Shown here one piece after another: positions 37,144 to 45,272 of a stretch of 64,000 bases of DNA. The stretch comes from an uncultured Bacteroidales bacterium (GTDB taxonomy: Bacteria; Bacteroidota; Bacteroidia; Bacteroidales; UBA932): assembly GCA_905235085.1 (NCBI GenBank), contig CAJOKD010000002.1, forward strand, positions 62,001-126,000. Reading direction: 5' to 3'. Each line of letters starts with the position of its first letter. The first letter of the stretch is position 1. Both the position numbers and the translations under genes were made by a program. The notes under the pieces are model-generated. The model made no database searches. It worked only from the letters and a program-made list of their open reading frames with translations, and had not been told where the DNA came from.

Positions 37144-38817
37144 ATGAAAAAGATTATAAAGAGCGTCGTCTTATTGGCCAGTGTGGCAATGCTTGCATCT
37201 TGTGCAGACAGACTGGATGTCACGCCTCCTAACAGCATCTATGACGAGCAGATAAAGGAATTGCTCGAAAATGGTACTGAAGCTCAGAAACAAACCATCC
37301 TCAAGGCGATTGTCAATCCTATGGCTCAGTACTTCAACAACTATGACAGGAATAATGTCTGCAGTACCGGTAGTGCTAATGTAATGAACTACAGCTATGT
37401 CGGCATCGAGTGGGGCCGCAGCCTCCTCGGCAATGACGTGGCCCTCGGTTACGACCTCGAGTCTTACGACCTTGCAGGTCGCGACCTCTATCAGTTCGTG
37501 GTTGACTACCGTATCGGTAATTCCAATACGAATTACTGCCACTGGACGACTTATGCCTACTCTATCAACCAGGCGAACAGTGTTCTTGGTTATATGACCG
37601 CTGAACTTGCTGAAAAGGATGCACTGTTCAAGGATGGTCGTGCTCGCGCCCTGCTCATCCGTGCATATTCTTATATGTGTATGATGGAAGAGTACCAGGA
37701 TGCATATCTTCTCGGCGGGAAGGACAAACTCGGACTTTCCATCTACAAGGAATATGACCCTAAGCAGGCTCCTGTAGCTCGTTCTACTTCTGAGGAAACC
37801 TGGAACTTCATCAAGGGAGACATCAAGGAGGCAGTAACACTCCTCTCCAATGCGGGAATCGGCTATACTGCTGGAAGGGCAAACGCTGAAGACTTCGATC
37901 TCGGTGTCGCCAACTTCCTTCTTGCAAGGGCATCTATCCTTACCGGAGACTATGCTACTTGTATAAGTGCTTGCCGTGCCATTATCGCCAGCAATGCTTA
38001 CAGCTTCATCGCAAACGATAACTATGGCGGACGCAACACCGGAGCCTGGACTCCTACGAGTGAAATCGAGGTCAAGCCGGAGACCAATGCCTTTACGAAT
38101 ATCGCAGTCAACCCTGAGACGATCCTCGGTTATACCGTGACCTCTTCGTTCTATCAGCAGGCTGCCGTATTCTTCGGTCTTACGAGTATGTTCTCAAGCT
38201 ATTCATCCAGCAAGTCCACCGCACGTATCGACGACCGTCTCTACAACAAGATCAACGCCAACGATATCCGTAAGGATGCCTTCCTCAATTTCGAGGTTGG
38301 AGATTACACGTTCGCTGTCAACGGAGCTGTCGCCAAGATTCCTTCATATGCAAGTATGAAGTTCTCTTCCACCGATGCTCTTAACAACGATGGTACCGAC
38401 GGTGCAGGTACTCCTGCTTCCACCACCAAGTGCGACTACACCAAGTTCCGCCTTTCCGAGGTCTACCTGATGCTCGCTGAGGCTCAGAACGCAAGCGGAG
38501 ACGCAAATGGTGCAAAGACTACTCTCAACACCTTGCTCGCCGCCCGTACAAAGGCTGGTGCTGCAGCCCTCACTTGCGACAACTATGGCAACAACAGCAA
38601 CCTTGCCGAATTCATCCAGCTCCAGTGGAGAATCGAGATGTGGGGTGAAGGTGGCCGTGAGTACTACAACAACAAGCGTTGGGGAGTTAACGTAGACAGG
38701 TCCGGATCGACAGTCCATCCAAAGATTGTCAACTACCCTGCCAACAAGATGACTCTTGCTATTCCAGAGCGTGAACTTCAGGATAATCCGGAATGTGTAG
38801 ACAACCAGATCAACTAA
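37144..38817 (+). CDS. SusD-like glycan-binding lipoprotein
   Basis: The 557-residue surface lipoprotein has Cys20 in AMLASC and then ADRLDVTPPNSIYDEQ, the usual SusD start. The middle contains TPR-type helices (GRARALLIRAYSYMCMMEEY; TKFRLSEVYLMLAEAQNASGD). The C-terminus has LQWRIEMWGEGGREYYNNKRWG and AIPERELQDNPECVDNQIN, the near-universal SusD ending. It pairs with the SusC just upstream to form the lidded outer-membrane importer. A terminator hairpin lies 23 bases after its stop, which should lower expression of the genes behind it. Confidence 0.95.
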   Translation: MKKIIKSVVLLASVAMLASCADRLDVTPPNSIYDEQIKELLENGTEAQKQTILKAIVNPMAQYFNNYDRNNVCSTGSANVMNYSYVGIEWGRSLLGNDVALGYDLESYDLAGRDLYQFVVDYRIGNSNTNYCHWTTYAYSINQANSVLGYMTAELAEKDALFKDGRARALLIRAYSYMCMMEEYQDAYLLGGKDKLGLSIYKEYDPKQAPVARSTSEETWNFIKGDIKEAVTLLSNAGIGYTAGRANAEDFDLGVANFLLARASILTGDYATCISACRAIIASNAYSFIANDNYGGRNTGAWTPTSEIEVKPETNAFTNIAVNPETILGYTVTSSFYQQAAVFFGLTSMFSSYSSSKSTARIDDRLYNKINANDIRKDAFLNFEVGDYTFAVNGAVAKIPSYASMKFSSTDALNNDGTDGAGTPASTTKCDYTKFRLSEVYLMLAEAQNASGDANGAKTTLNTLLAARTKAGAAALTCDNYGNNSNLAEFIQLQWRIEMWGEGGREYYNNKRWGVNVDRSGSTVHPKIVNYPANKMTLAIPERELQDNPECVDNQIN

Positions 38818-38840
38818 GAGTTCATTGATATGATTTTTTG

Positions 38841-38872
38841 GGCGCCGGCATTTGTCGGCGCCTGTTTTTTTT
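38841..38872 (+). terminator. Hairpin terminator between SusD and following lipoprotein
   Basis: GGCGCCG (38841-38847) pairs with CGGCGCC (38856-38862), followed by TG and a run of eight T residues (38865-38872). It lies inside an otherwise same-direction gene series, so it may attenuate read-through into the GH28 genes. Confidence 0.8.
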
Positions 38873-38900
38873 GTATTATTGTACCGTAACTGCAAACGAT

Positions 38901-39389
38901 ATGAAGAATTGTATTTTGGGAATATTGTTCCTTATCGCCGCCTCATTCACAGTCTCTTGCGTTGAAGATGATCCCGGCGGCTCATCCGGCAAAAACTATA
39001 TGCTTTCCGATACGAGGCTGGTCGGGAATTGGATCGTCGATCGTTACGATGCATACAATACCGAAAAGCAGCTTGTAAACACTACTACCGACCGTACATT
39101 CATCAAGACAGGGTACTGGCGTATCGATATGACAGCTGATTGCAGTATGTTTCTCTGGTATGGGGATTATTCGCAGGCAGCGGTCATAACCGATTTCTAT
39201 TATGATGACGTGATGAAAGTCCTTTATTTCGGAGAAACCGGAGAGGCGGAGGTCACCACGTTGAATGATTCCGTCCTGGTTTTCAATTCAATCAACCTTA
39301 TGCCTGCGGAATGGTTCGAGAAGGCTTATATAGGAGAGTATCATTATGTGACAAGTACCCTGAAGAAAGAGAAGCAAAGTAGTCAATAA
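38901..39389 (+). CDS. Small lipocalin-like lipoprotein of unknown function
   Basis: The 162-residue protein starts at the ATG at 38901, giving a lipoprotein signal with Cys20 (FTVSC). The mature part begins VEDDPGGSSGKNYMLSD and then has LVGNWIVDRYDAYNTEKQL, DMTADCSMFLWYGDY and VLYFGETGEAEVTTL, a run of short beta strands like the lipocalin-type folds common in Bacteroidota lipoproteins. I do not recognise a named family. It lies between the SusCD terminator and GH28, 17 bases before the latter, so it may be an accessory binding protein of this locus. Confidence 0.65.
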   Translation: MKNCILGILFLIAASFTVSCVEDDPGGSSGKNYMLSDTRLVGNWIVDRYDAYNTEKQLVNTTTDRTFIKTGYWRIDMTADCSMFLWYGDYSQAAVITDFYYDDVMKVLYFGETGEAEVTTLNDSVLVFNSINLMPAEWFEKAYIGEYHYVTSTLKKEKQSSQ

Positions 39390-39406
39390 TTATTATAAAG
39401 AATCAA

Positions 39407-40864
39407 ATGAAGAAGACAATTTTAATTGTCCTGGCGGTGGTATTCCTCTCTATTGGTGCCGGAGCCAAGGTCTATGATGCAACCGGTTTCGGGATAAGGC
39501 CGGACGGCATCACCCTGAATACCAGGTCTATCCAGAGTGCGATCGACCTGATCAGTTCCCGAGGCGGAGGCGTCTTGGAGTTCCCTGCCGGGAAATATCT
39601 GTCCGGCAGCATATTCCTGAAAACCGGAGTGGAGGTCAGGCTTCTCGAGGGAGCTGTCCTGCTGGGTTCTACCAACCCTTATGACTACGAGAGTGTAGAA
39701 AACAACTATGGTTTCATATTGTCGAAGGACCAGAAGGACATTTCGGTCACCGGCAAGGGCACGATCGACGGGCAGGGATTCACCCTTGCGACCAATTTCG
39801 TGATCCAGGTGCATATGGGCGTGCGTGAAGATGCGCTCAGGCACGACAGGACTTCCAGCAGGCCGAAGCTGTTCTATCTGAGGGAATGCGACGGGATCCT
39901 TATCGACGGGGTCAAGCTCAAGGACGCCGGGGAGTGGACTCTCGTATGCGACCAGTGCGAGCATCTGACGATCAGCGGAATCGATATGGACAGCAAGAAC
40001 TACTGGAACAACGATGGAATAGATATCGTGGATTGTCGTCACGTATTGATAAAGGACAGCCACATAGATGCTTCGGATGACGCCCTATGCCTGAAATCCC
40101 ATTCCAAGGATCACCTGTGCGAAGACATCGAGATCCGTAACTGCAGGGCTCGCTCTAGCGCAAGTGCCATAAAGTTCGGAACGGTTTCAAGGGGAGGGTT
40201 CAAGGATATCCGTATCATAAACAACCGTGTCTATGACACATACAGGTCCGCGATAACCATAGCGTCGGTTGATGGGGCCGAAATCGAGAACGTCGTCGTA
40301 GACAGCCTCTATGCGACCAATACCGGCAACGCCATATTCCTCAGGACAGGGGAGCGTTGGCACGGCGGCAAGAGAGGTTATCTCCGGAATATCCTGATTT
40401 CGAACGTCCGTGTGGAAGTTCCTGCCACAAAGGCGGACGCCGGATACAGCTATGAAGGTCCAATCGAAGACCTGCCACGCAACATATCCCCGGCAGGAAT
40501 CGTGGGTATTCCTGAGATTCCTATCGAGAACGTGACTCTCAGGAACGTGGAGATAGTGTATCCTGGAGGAGGGGACAGCGGATATGCTTTCAGGGGCACG
40601 ACTCCTGAGGAGCTTGAGAGCGTCCCTGAGATGAAGGATTACTATCCGGAATTCTCTCAGTTCAAAGAGCTTCCGGCTTGGGGGCTTTACATCCGTCACG
40701 CAAAAGGAATCACCCTTGAAGGTGTCCGCCTGGTGGCCGCGATTGAGGACTATCGTCCGGCAATCGTGACTGACGATGTAAGCAAGCTGAAGATCAAGGA
40801 TATCAGCATTGTCGAGCCGAGCAACGGCAAGAAGAAGGAAATCATCAAATACAAGACGAAATGA
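39407..40864 (+). CDS. GH28 polygalacturonase-type glycoside hydrolase
   Basis: The 485-residue exported right-handed beta-helix enzyme has a signal peptide to about residue 20 (SIGAGAK). FGIRPDGITLNTRSIQSAID opens the helix and GTIDGQG is at 118-124. The catalytic acids lie in YWNNDGIDIVD (Asn/Asp 201-206) and DASDDALCLKS (Asp224, Asp225). The position of the classical GHG motif reads SSASAIKFGT and that of RIK reads TYRSAITI, a variant seen in many Bacteroidota GH28 members annotated as acting on pectins. It shares gene order with the frameshifted GH28 at 20190: each is followed, with ATGA overlap, by a 190-residue GH28-like gene. The likely substrate is galacturonic-acid-containing pectin; the exact linkage is unknown. 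Confidence 0.85.
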   Translation: MKKTILIVLAVVFLSIGAGAKVYDATGFGIRPDGITLNTRSIQSAIDLISSRGGGVLEFPAGKYLSGSIFLKTGVEVRLLEGAVLLGSTNPYDYESVENNYGFILSKDQKDISVTGKGTIDGQGFTLATNFVIQVHMGVREDALRHDRTSSRPKLFYLRECDGILIDGVKLKDAGEWTLVCDQCEHLTISGIDMDSKNYWNNDGIDIVDCRHVLIKDSHIDASDDALCLKSHSKDHLCEDIEIRNCRARSSASAIKFGTVSRGGFKDIRIINNRVYDTYRSAITIASVDGAEIENVVVDSLYATNTGNAIFLRTGERWHGGKRGYLRNILISNVRVEVPATKADAGYSYEGPIEDLPRNISPAGIVGIPEIPIENVTLRNVEIVYPGGGDSGYAFRGTTPEELESVPEMKDYYPEFSQFKELPAWGLYIRHAKGITLEGVRLVAAIEDYRPAIVTDDVSKLKIKDISIVEPSNGKKKEIIKYKTK

Positions 40865-41433
40865 GAAAGGCCATAGCAACCGCCATCCTGCTGCTGGCAA
40901 CGGTCAGCCTCGGGGCGAAACAATATTACGGATCATATTTCGGGATGAAGTCGGACGGGGTTACCAACAATACCACGTCCCTCCAGAATGCCGTAGACTG
41001 GATTAGCAAGAACAGTCCTGGGGACACCCTGACCCTCTGGGTGGGCCGTTACCTGACAGGAACGGTGTACCTCAAGTCCAATGTGACCATCCAACTGCGC
41101 GAGGGTGCAGTGCTGGTCGGTGTGCCTTCTGCCCACGATTATTATTCATACGGTGCGGCTTCAGCTATCCTGGTGGCCGATGGTCAGGAGAACATCCATC
41201 TTTTCGGCTTGGGAGTCATCGACGGCAATTCATCAAAGCTTCTTCCTTGCATCAAGGAACAGAAGGACAGGGGATATCTCCAGGAGGGCTGGTGCGATCC
41301 GGCACTGGTCTATTTCAAGGATTGCCGCAACGTCAGCCTGAACGGGTTGCTGCTCATCAATCAATGCGCCCGCGAAGAGGTCATCTTCACGGGCTGCACT
41401 GATGCGGTATCCAATCCTGCCAAAAAGCTTTAG
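40861..41433 (+). CDS. Short GH28-like beta-helix protein without catalytic half (second copy)
   Basis: The 190-residue exported protein starts MRKAIATAILLLATVSLGAK, close in style to its counterpart at 21682. It follows the same coils: YFGMKSDGVTNNTTSLQNAVD, GRYLTGTVYLKSNVTIQLREGA, GLGVIDGNS and ALVYFKDCRNVSL. It ends after CTDAVSNPAKKL, again just before the point where GH28 carries its catalytic acids. It overlaps the preceding GH28 stop in ATGA. Length, position and end point match the other copy although the sequences have diverged, which supports a conserved separate role. A 288-base gap without a recognisable gene follows. Confidence 0.75.
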   Translation: MRKAIATAILLLATVSLGAKQYYGSYFGMKSDGVTNNTTSLQNAVDWISKNSPGDTLTLWVGRYLTGTVYLKSNVTIQLREGAVLVGVPSAHDYYSYGAASAILVADGQENIHLFGLGVIDGNSSKLLPCIKEQKDRGYLQEGWCDPALVYFKDCRNVSLNGLLLINQCAREEVIFTGCTDAVSNPAKKL

Positions 41434-41653
41434 CTCTGGTGGTTATTACGTCTATTTTTCTGTCTGTGCACTAATGTAGGCAGAATCCTGCTCATTTGAA
41501 AGCCTTTACGCCCTTCCAAGGGTCCTGAACTACGGCGGAGTTGTCGTAAATAGTCGTTCAGATGAGCCTTTAAATCATCGGCTGAAAGCATCGATAATAG
41601 CAGTAAAGTATCATAATTCTTTTAAAAAGTATCATTATTTTGAATTCTATTCT

Positions 41654-41661
41654 TATATTTG
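41654..41661 (+). promoter_or_regulatory. -7 box upstream of second complete SusC gene
   Basis: TATATTTG matches TAnnTTTG and lies 60 bases before the ATG at 41722, in AT-rich DNA after the end of the GH28-like gene. The spacing to upstream TTTTG (41637-41641) is too short for a standard -33 box. Confidence 0.5.
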
Positions 41662-41721
41662 TTGATAATTTAACGCGAACGTATAAACCTGAAACACTTT
41701 TATATTAATTGTATTTGTTTT

Positions 41722-44700
41722 ATGAGTAAACGTTTAATAACGGCATTGCTCGTGCTCCTTGCAATAGGAGTTCAGGCATTCGCCCAGTCTGCCGTATCCG
41801 GAAGGGTTACGGATGAGGCTGGTGAACCTCTTGTCGGAGCCAATGTCCTTGTAAAGGGCACGACTACCGGCACAATGACGGACTACAACGGTAATTATTC
41901 CCTGAATGTAAGGCAGGGCGCCGTTCTGGTCTTTTCCAGCATCGGTTACGCTACCCAGGAGATCCAGGTCACCCAAGGCGTAATCAATGTAACTTTGAAG
42001 AACGACACGAACTTCCTCGATGATGTCGTGGTCGTGGCTTATGGTACCGCTAAGAAGAGAGACCTTACCGGAGCTATGACAGCCATCAAGGGTGAGAACA
42101 TTGCGGCTCAGAACGTCTCGACTATCTCCCGCGCCCTTGAAGGTGCAGCTCCTGGTATCCAGGTGTCATCCGTCGACGGTCAGCCAGGTCTCGATATGGC
42201 TATCCGTGTCCGTGGTGTTTCTTCTACGGTCGATGGTTCAGCAACCGCTCTCGTCGTCATCGACGGTGTTCCGGCTCAGACCAGCAACCCTCTCTCTACG
42301 ATCAATCCTTCCGATATCGAGAGCATCTCCGTCCTGAAGGATGCCGCTTCTACGGCACTCTACGGTTCCCGCGGTGCTAACGGTGTCATCCTCGTGACCA
42401 CAAAGAAGGGTACGGGAGCCGGCAAGGCTCAGGTTTCATTCGACACCCGCGTGGGTTGGAACAGTGTAGGTCAGTTCGCTATGTCGAATATGACCAAGGC
42501 CTCCGACATCTATGAATATGCCTGGAGGTCCATCTACAACTCATACCGCTACGGTGTTGACGGAACAGGTAACCCTAAGGTAGGTTCGGACGGTATTCCT
42601 TACACCAACTTCTCCAATCCTAACCACACTCACGAAGAGGCAGCCCTGTTCGCTTCACAGCACTTGTTCAACTACAACAACAGCGAGACTGGTTTCCAGC
42701 GCAACACCTTGAGGAATGCCCTCGTCTATGACATCCCTGGTGTGACTTACGAGACAACTGGTACAGGTACGAACAGGTCTGCTACGATGATTGGAGCATA
42801 CCTTGTGAACCCTGATGGCAAGATCAATCCTGAGGCCAAGTACTTCCTCCAGAAGGAGAACGAATACAGCAGCCTCTTCTCGAACGCTTTCCGTCAGGAA
42901 TACAACGTTTCCCTCAGAGGCGGCACCGAGAATCTCAACTATTTCGTTTCCCTCGGTTTCAACGAAGATCCATCCTATATTCCGACATCTGCATTCAACA
43001 GATATACCGGACGTGCAGCCATCAACGCACATCCTCTGAAGTGGCTCAAGATTGGAACCAACATCGGCTACACCCGTACGAAGACCAATGAAATGGCTAC
43101 CCGTTACGGACGTAACCCTGGTTCTGCAGGTGGTAACGTGTTCCGTTATGTGAACGGTACCTCCAACCTCATCCCTATCTATATGCTCGATGAGAACCAC
43201 AACTATGTCTATGATGCCAATGGCAACAAGCTTGAGAACATCACCAACAGTACTGAGACATATTCACCTCTCGGCCCTACGGTAGGTAACGCATTCGGCA
43301 AGGGTGTGATGGATGAGTTCGCACACAACAAGAACGAGACTATCCGCAGCATCTGGACCAGCCGTTCATATGCACAGGTCCTCTTCACCAAGGATCTCAA
43401 CTTCCTTGTCAATTTCAGCTACGACTCCGACAACACCGACTATACGAGGTATCGTGCAGCCGGCACTTACAATGGCGGCGTCAACGGTGGTTTGAACAAG
43501 ACTCTCACCAACCGCTTCATTCTCAATACCCAGCAGCTCCTCAACTACTCGCACGACTTCGGTGATCACCACGTCGACGCTATGGTCGGTCACGAGTGGA
43601 ATGACGACTCTTACAATTCTCTGCTCTACGTCTCCGGATATGAGCTTATCCCTGACTGGATTTCTGCAGGAAACTTCATCGGACGCTATAACAACGGTGG
43701 AACGACCCTGAGCGGTTCCCCAGGCTGGACCCAGTATGTCCTCAGGATGGAATCCTATATCGGCCGTCTCAACTACAACTATGCTGAAAAGTACTATCTC
43801 AGCGGCTCCCTCCGTGAGGATGGTTCTTCGAAGTTCGTCAACAACAAGTGGGGACTCTTCGGTTCAGTAGGTGCAGGTTGGGTTATCTCAAAGGAAGGCT
43901 TTATGGCTTCCACCAGGAACTGGCTCGACCTTTTGAAGATCCGTTCAAGCTGGGGTATCCTCGGTAATCAGAACGGTATCGGTACCTATGGAAACCACAT
44001 TTGGTCATACAGCGCTCAGAGCTATGTCGAGACGACCAACGGTACAGGTATTCCTGATGGCTACAAGCTCACCAGCGGCAGCTTGGTCAATGAGCAGCTC
44101 ACTTGGGAGAAGACAAGGGAGTTCGACCTCGGTCTTGACTTCAGCTTCCTCAACCACCGCATCACCGGTGCTCTCGACTACTATGACCACAAGACCCTCA
44201 ACGGTTTCTACAATGCTGACTTCTCAGTCCTCGCAGGTTCCGGTAGTGCATCTCTCCAGCAGAACGCAGCAGTTCTCCGCAACCGTGGTGTCGAGCTCGA
44301 ACTCAGCGTCGACTTCGTACGCACTAAGGATGTCACATTCAACGTGACCACCAACGGAACCCACTACAGGACTACCCTCCTCGACGTTCCGGATGAGAAT
44401 ATTCCTGACAACGAAGGCCTCGACATCCCTATGGGTTGCTGGCAGTCCGGCGTAGCAGCATTCTCAACTTCCGGTACAGGAGCTGTCACCATCGGTTACC
44501 TCCGTGGAGAGGGCCGTGACTGGTACAACATCTACCTCTATAAATATGCTGGCGTCGACAAGGAGTCCGGTCTTCCTATGTACTGGCACCGTGTCACTGA
44601 AAAGGATATCACCAAGGATGAAAACGGCAATTATGACCACAACGGCCGCTATTCCTCCTATCAGCTGGGTGACAATGTCAAGACTCTCGTCGGCGACGAT

Positions 44701-45258
44701 GCTTCCCTCTATGAAATGGGCAGTGCTACCCCTGACTGGATCGGTGGTTTGACATTCAACTTCCGTTTCAAGAACTTCGATGCTTCCGCACAGTTCGCTT
44801 ACCAGATCGGTGGTAAGTTCTTCTCTACTGAATATGGTAACGGTATCTACAGGAGCGGTAGTTGCACCGTCACTTCCGAGATGCCTTCAACCGACCTCAT
44901 CGGAAACACCTACGGCGAGAACAACACCAACGCATTCTTCCCTATCCAGTGGTGGAACAGTAACGGTTACTATGATGGTACGACCATCGGTTCCTGGAAG
45001 TACACGGATATGGCTCTCTTCAGCGCAACTTACGCAAAGTGCAAGAATATTTCCGTAGGTTACACATTCCCTAAGGCTGTCCTCGACAGGATCGGAATCA
45101 GCAGCCTGCGTGTCTATGCTTCTGCCGACAACCTGTTCTACGTATCCGCTAAGAAGGGTGTTGATCCTTCAATGTCAATCCTTGGTGGTTTCGAGGTAGG
45201 TCAGTATGTCTATCCTAATATGAGGACATTCTCCCTTGGACTTAACATCAATTTCTAA
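41722..45258 (+). CDS. SusC/RagA-type TonB-dependent transporter (second complete pair)
   Basis: The 1178-residue protein has the same build as the SusC at 33533: signal MSKRLITALLVLLAIGVQAF, carboxypeptidase-regulatory-like domain, DDVVVVAYGTAKKRDLTGAM, plug with LKDAASTALYGSRGANGVILV, then the barrel ending SLGLNINF. The regulatory-domain DNA is about 95 percent identical to the first copy over 142 bases (41824-41965 against 33635-33776), all differences silent, while the barrel is clearly diverged. It forms a pair with the SusD 14 bases downstream. Cargo is unknown; the differing barrel and SusD suggest another glycan than the first pair. Confidence 0.95.
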   Translation: MSKRLITALLVLLAIGVQAFAQSAVSGRVTDEAGEPLVGANVLVKGTTTGTMTDYNGNYSLNVRQGAVLVFSSIGYATQEIQVTQGVINVTLKNDTNFLDDVVVVAYGTAKKRDLTGAMTAIKGENIAAQNVSTISRALEGAAPGIQVSSVDGQPGLDMAIRVRGVSSTVDGSATALVVIDGVPAQTSNPLSTINPSDIESISVLKDAASTALYGSRGANGVILVTTKKGTGAGKAQVSFDTRVGWNSVGQFAMSNMTKASDIYEYAWRSIYNSYRYGVDGTGNPKVGSDGIPYTNFSNPNHTHEEAALFASQHLFNYNNSETGFQRNTLRNALVYDIPGVTYETTGTGTNRSATMIGAYLVNPDGKINPEAKYFLQKENEYSSLFSNAFRQEYNVSLRGGTENLNYFVSLGFNEDPSYIPTSAFNRYTGRAAINAHPLKWLKIGTNIGYTRTKTNEMATRYGRNPGSAGGNVFRYVNGTSNLIPIYMLDENHNYVYDANGNKLENITNSTETYSPLGPTVGNAFGKGVMDEFAHNKNETIRSIWTSRSYAQVLFTKDLNFLVNFSYDSDNTDYTRYRAAGTYNGGVNGGLNKTLTNRFILNTQQLLNYSHDFGDHHVDAMVGHEWNDDSYNSLLYVSGYELIPDWISAGNFIGRYNNGGTTLSGSPGWTQYVLRMESYIGRLNYNYAEKYYLSGSLREDGSSKFVNNKWGLFGSVGAGWVISKEGFMASTRNWLDLLKIRSSWGILGNQNGIGTYGNHIWSYSAQSYVETTNGTGIPDGYKLTSGSLVNEQLTWEKTREFDLGLDFSFLNHRITGALDYYDHKTLNGFYNADFSVLAGSGSASLQQNAAVLRNRGVELELSVDFVRTKDVTFNVTTNGTHYRTTLLDVPDENIPDNEGLDIPMGCWQSGVAAFSTSGTGAVTIGYLRGEGRDWYNIYLYKYAGVDKESGLPMYWHRVTEKDITKDENGNYDHNGRYSSYQLGDNVKTLVGDDASLYEMGSATPDWIGGLTFNFRFKNFDASAQFAYQIGGKFFSTEYGNGIYRSGSCTVTSEMPSTDLIGNTYGENNTNAFFPIQWWNSNGYYDGTTIGSWKYTDMALFSATYAKCKNISVGYTFPKAVLDRIGISSLRVYASADNLFYVSAKKGVDPSMSILGGFEVGQYVYPNMRTFSLGLNINF

Positions 45259-45272
45259 AGAATCGACTCGCT

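Noticed and set aside
39407..40864. GH28 as a novel inactive enzyme because GHG and RIK motifs are missing
   Set aside because: The variant SSASAIKFGT and TYRSAITI strands are, as far as I recall, common in Bacteroidota GH28 proteins, and the NND and DD acids are present.
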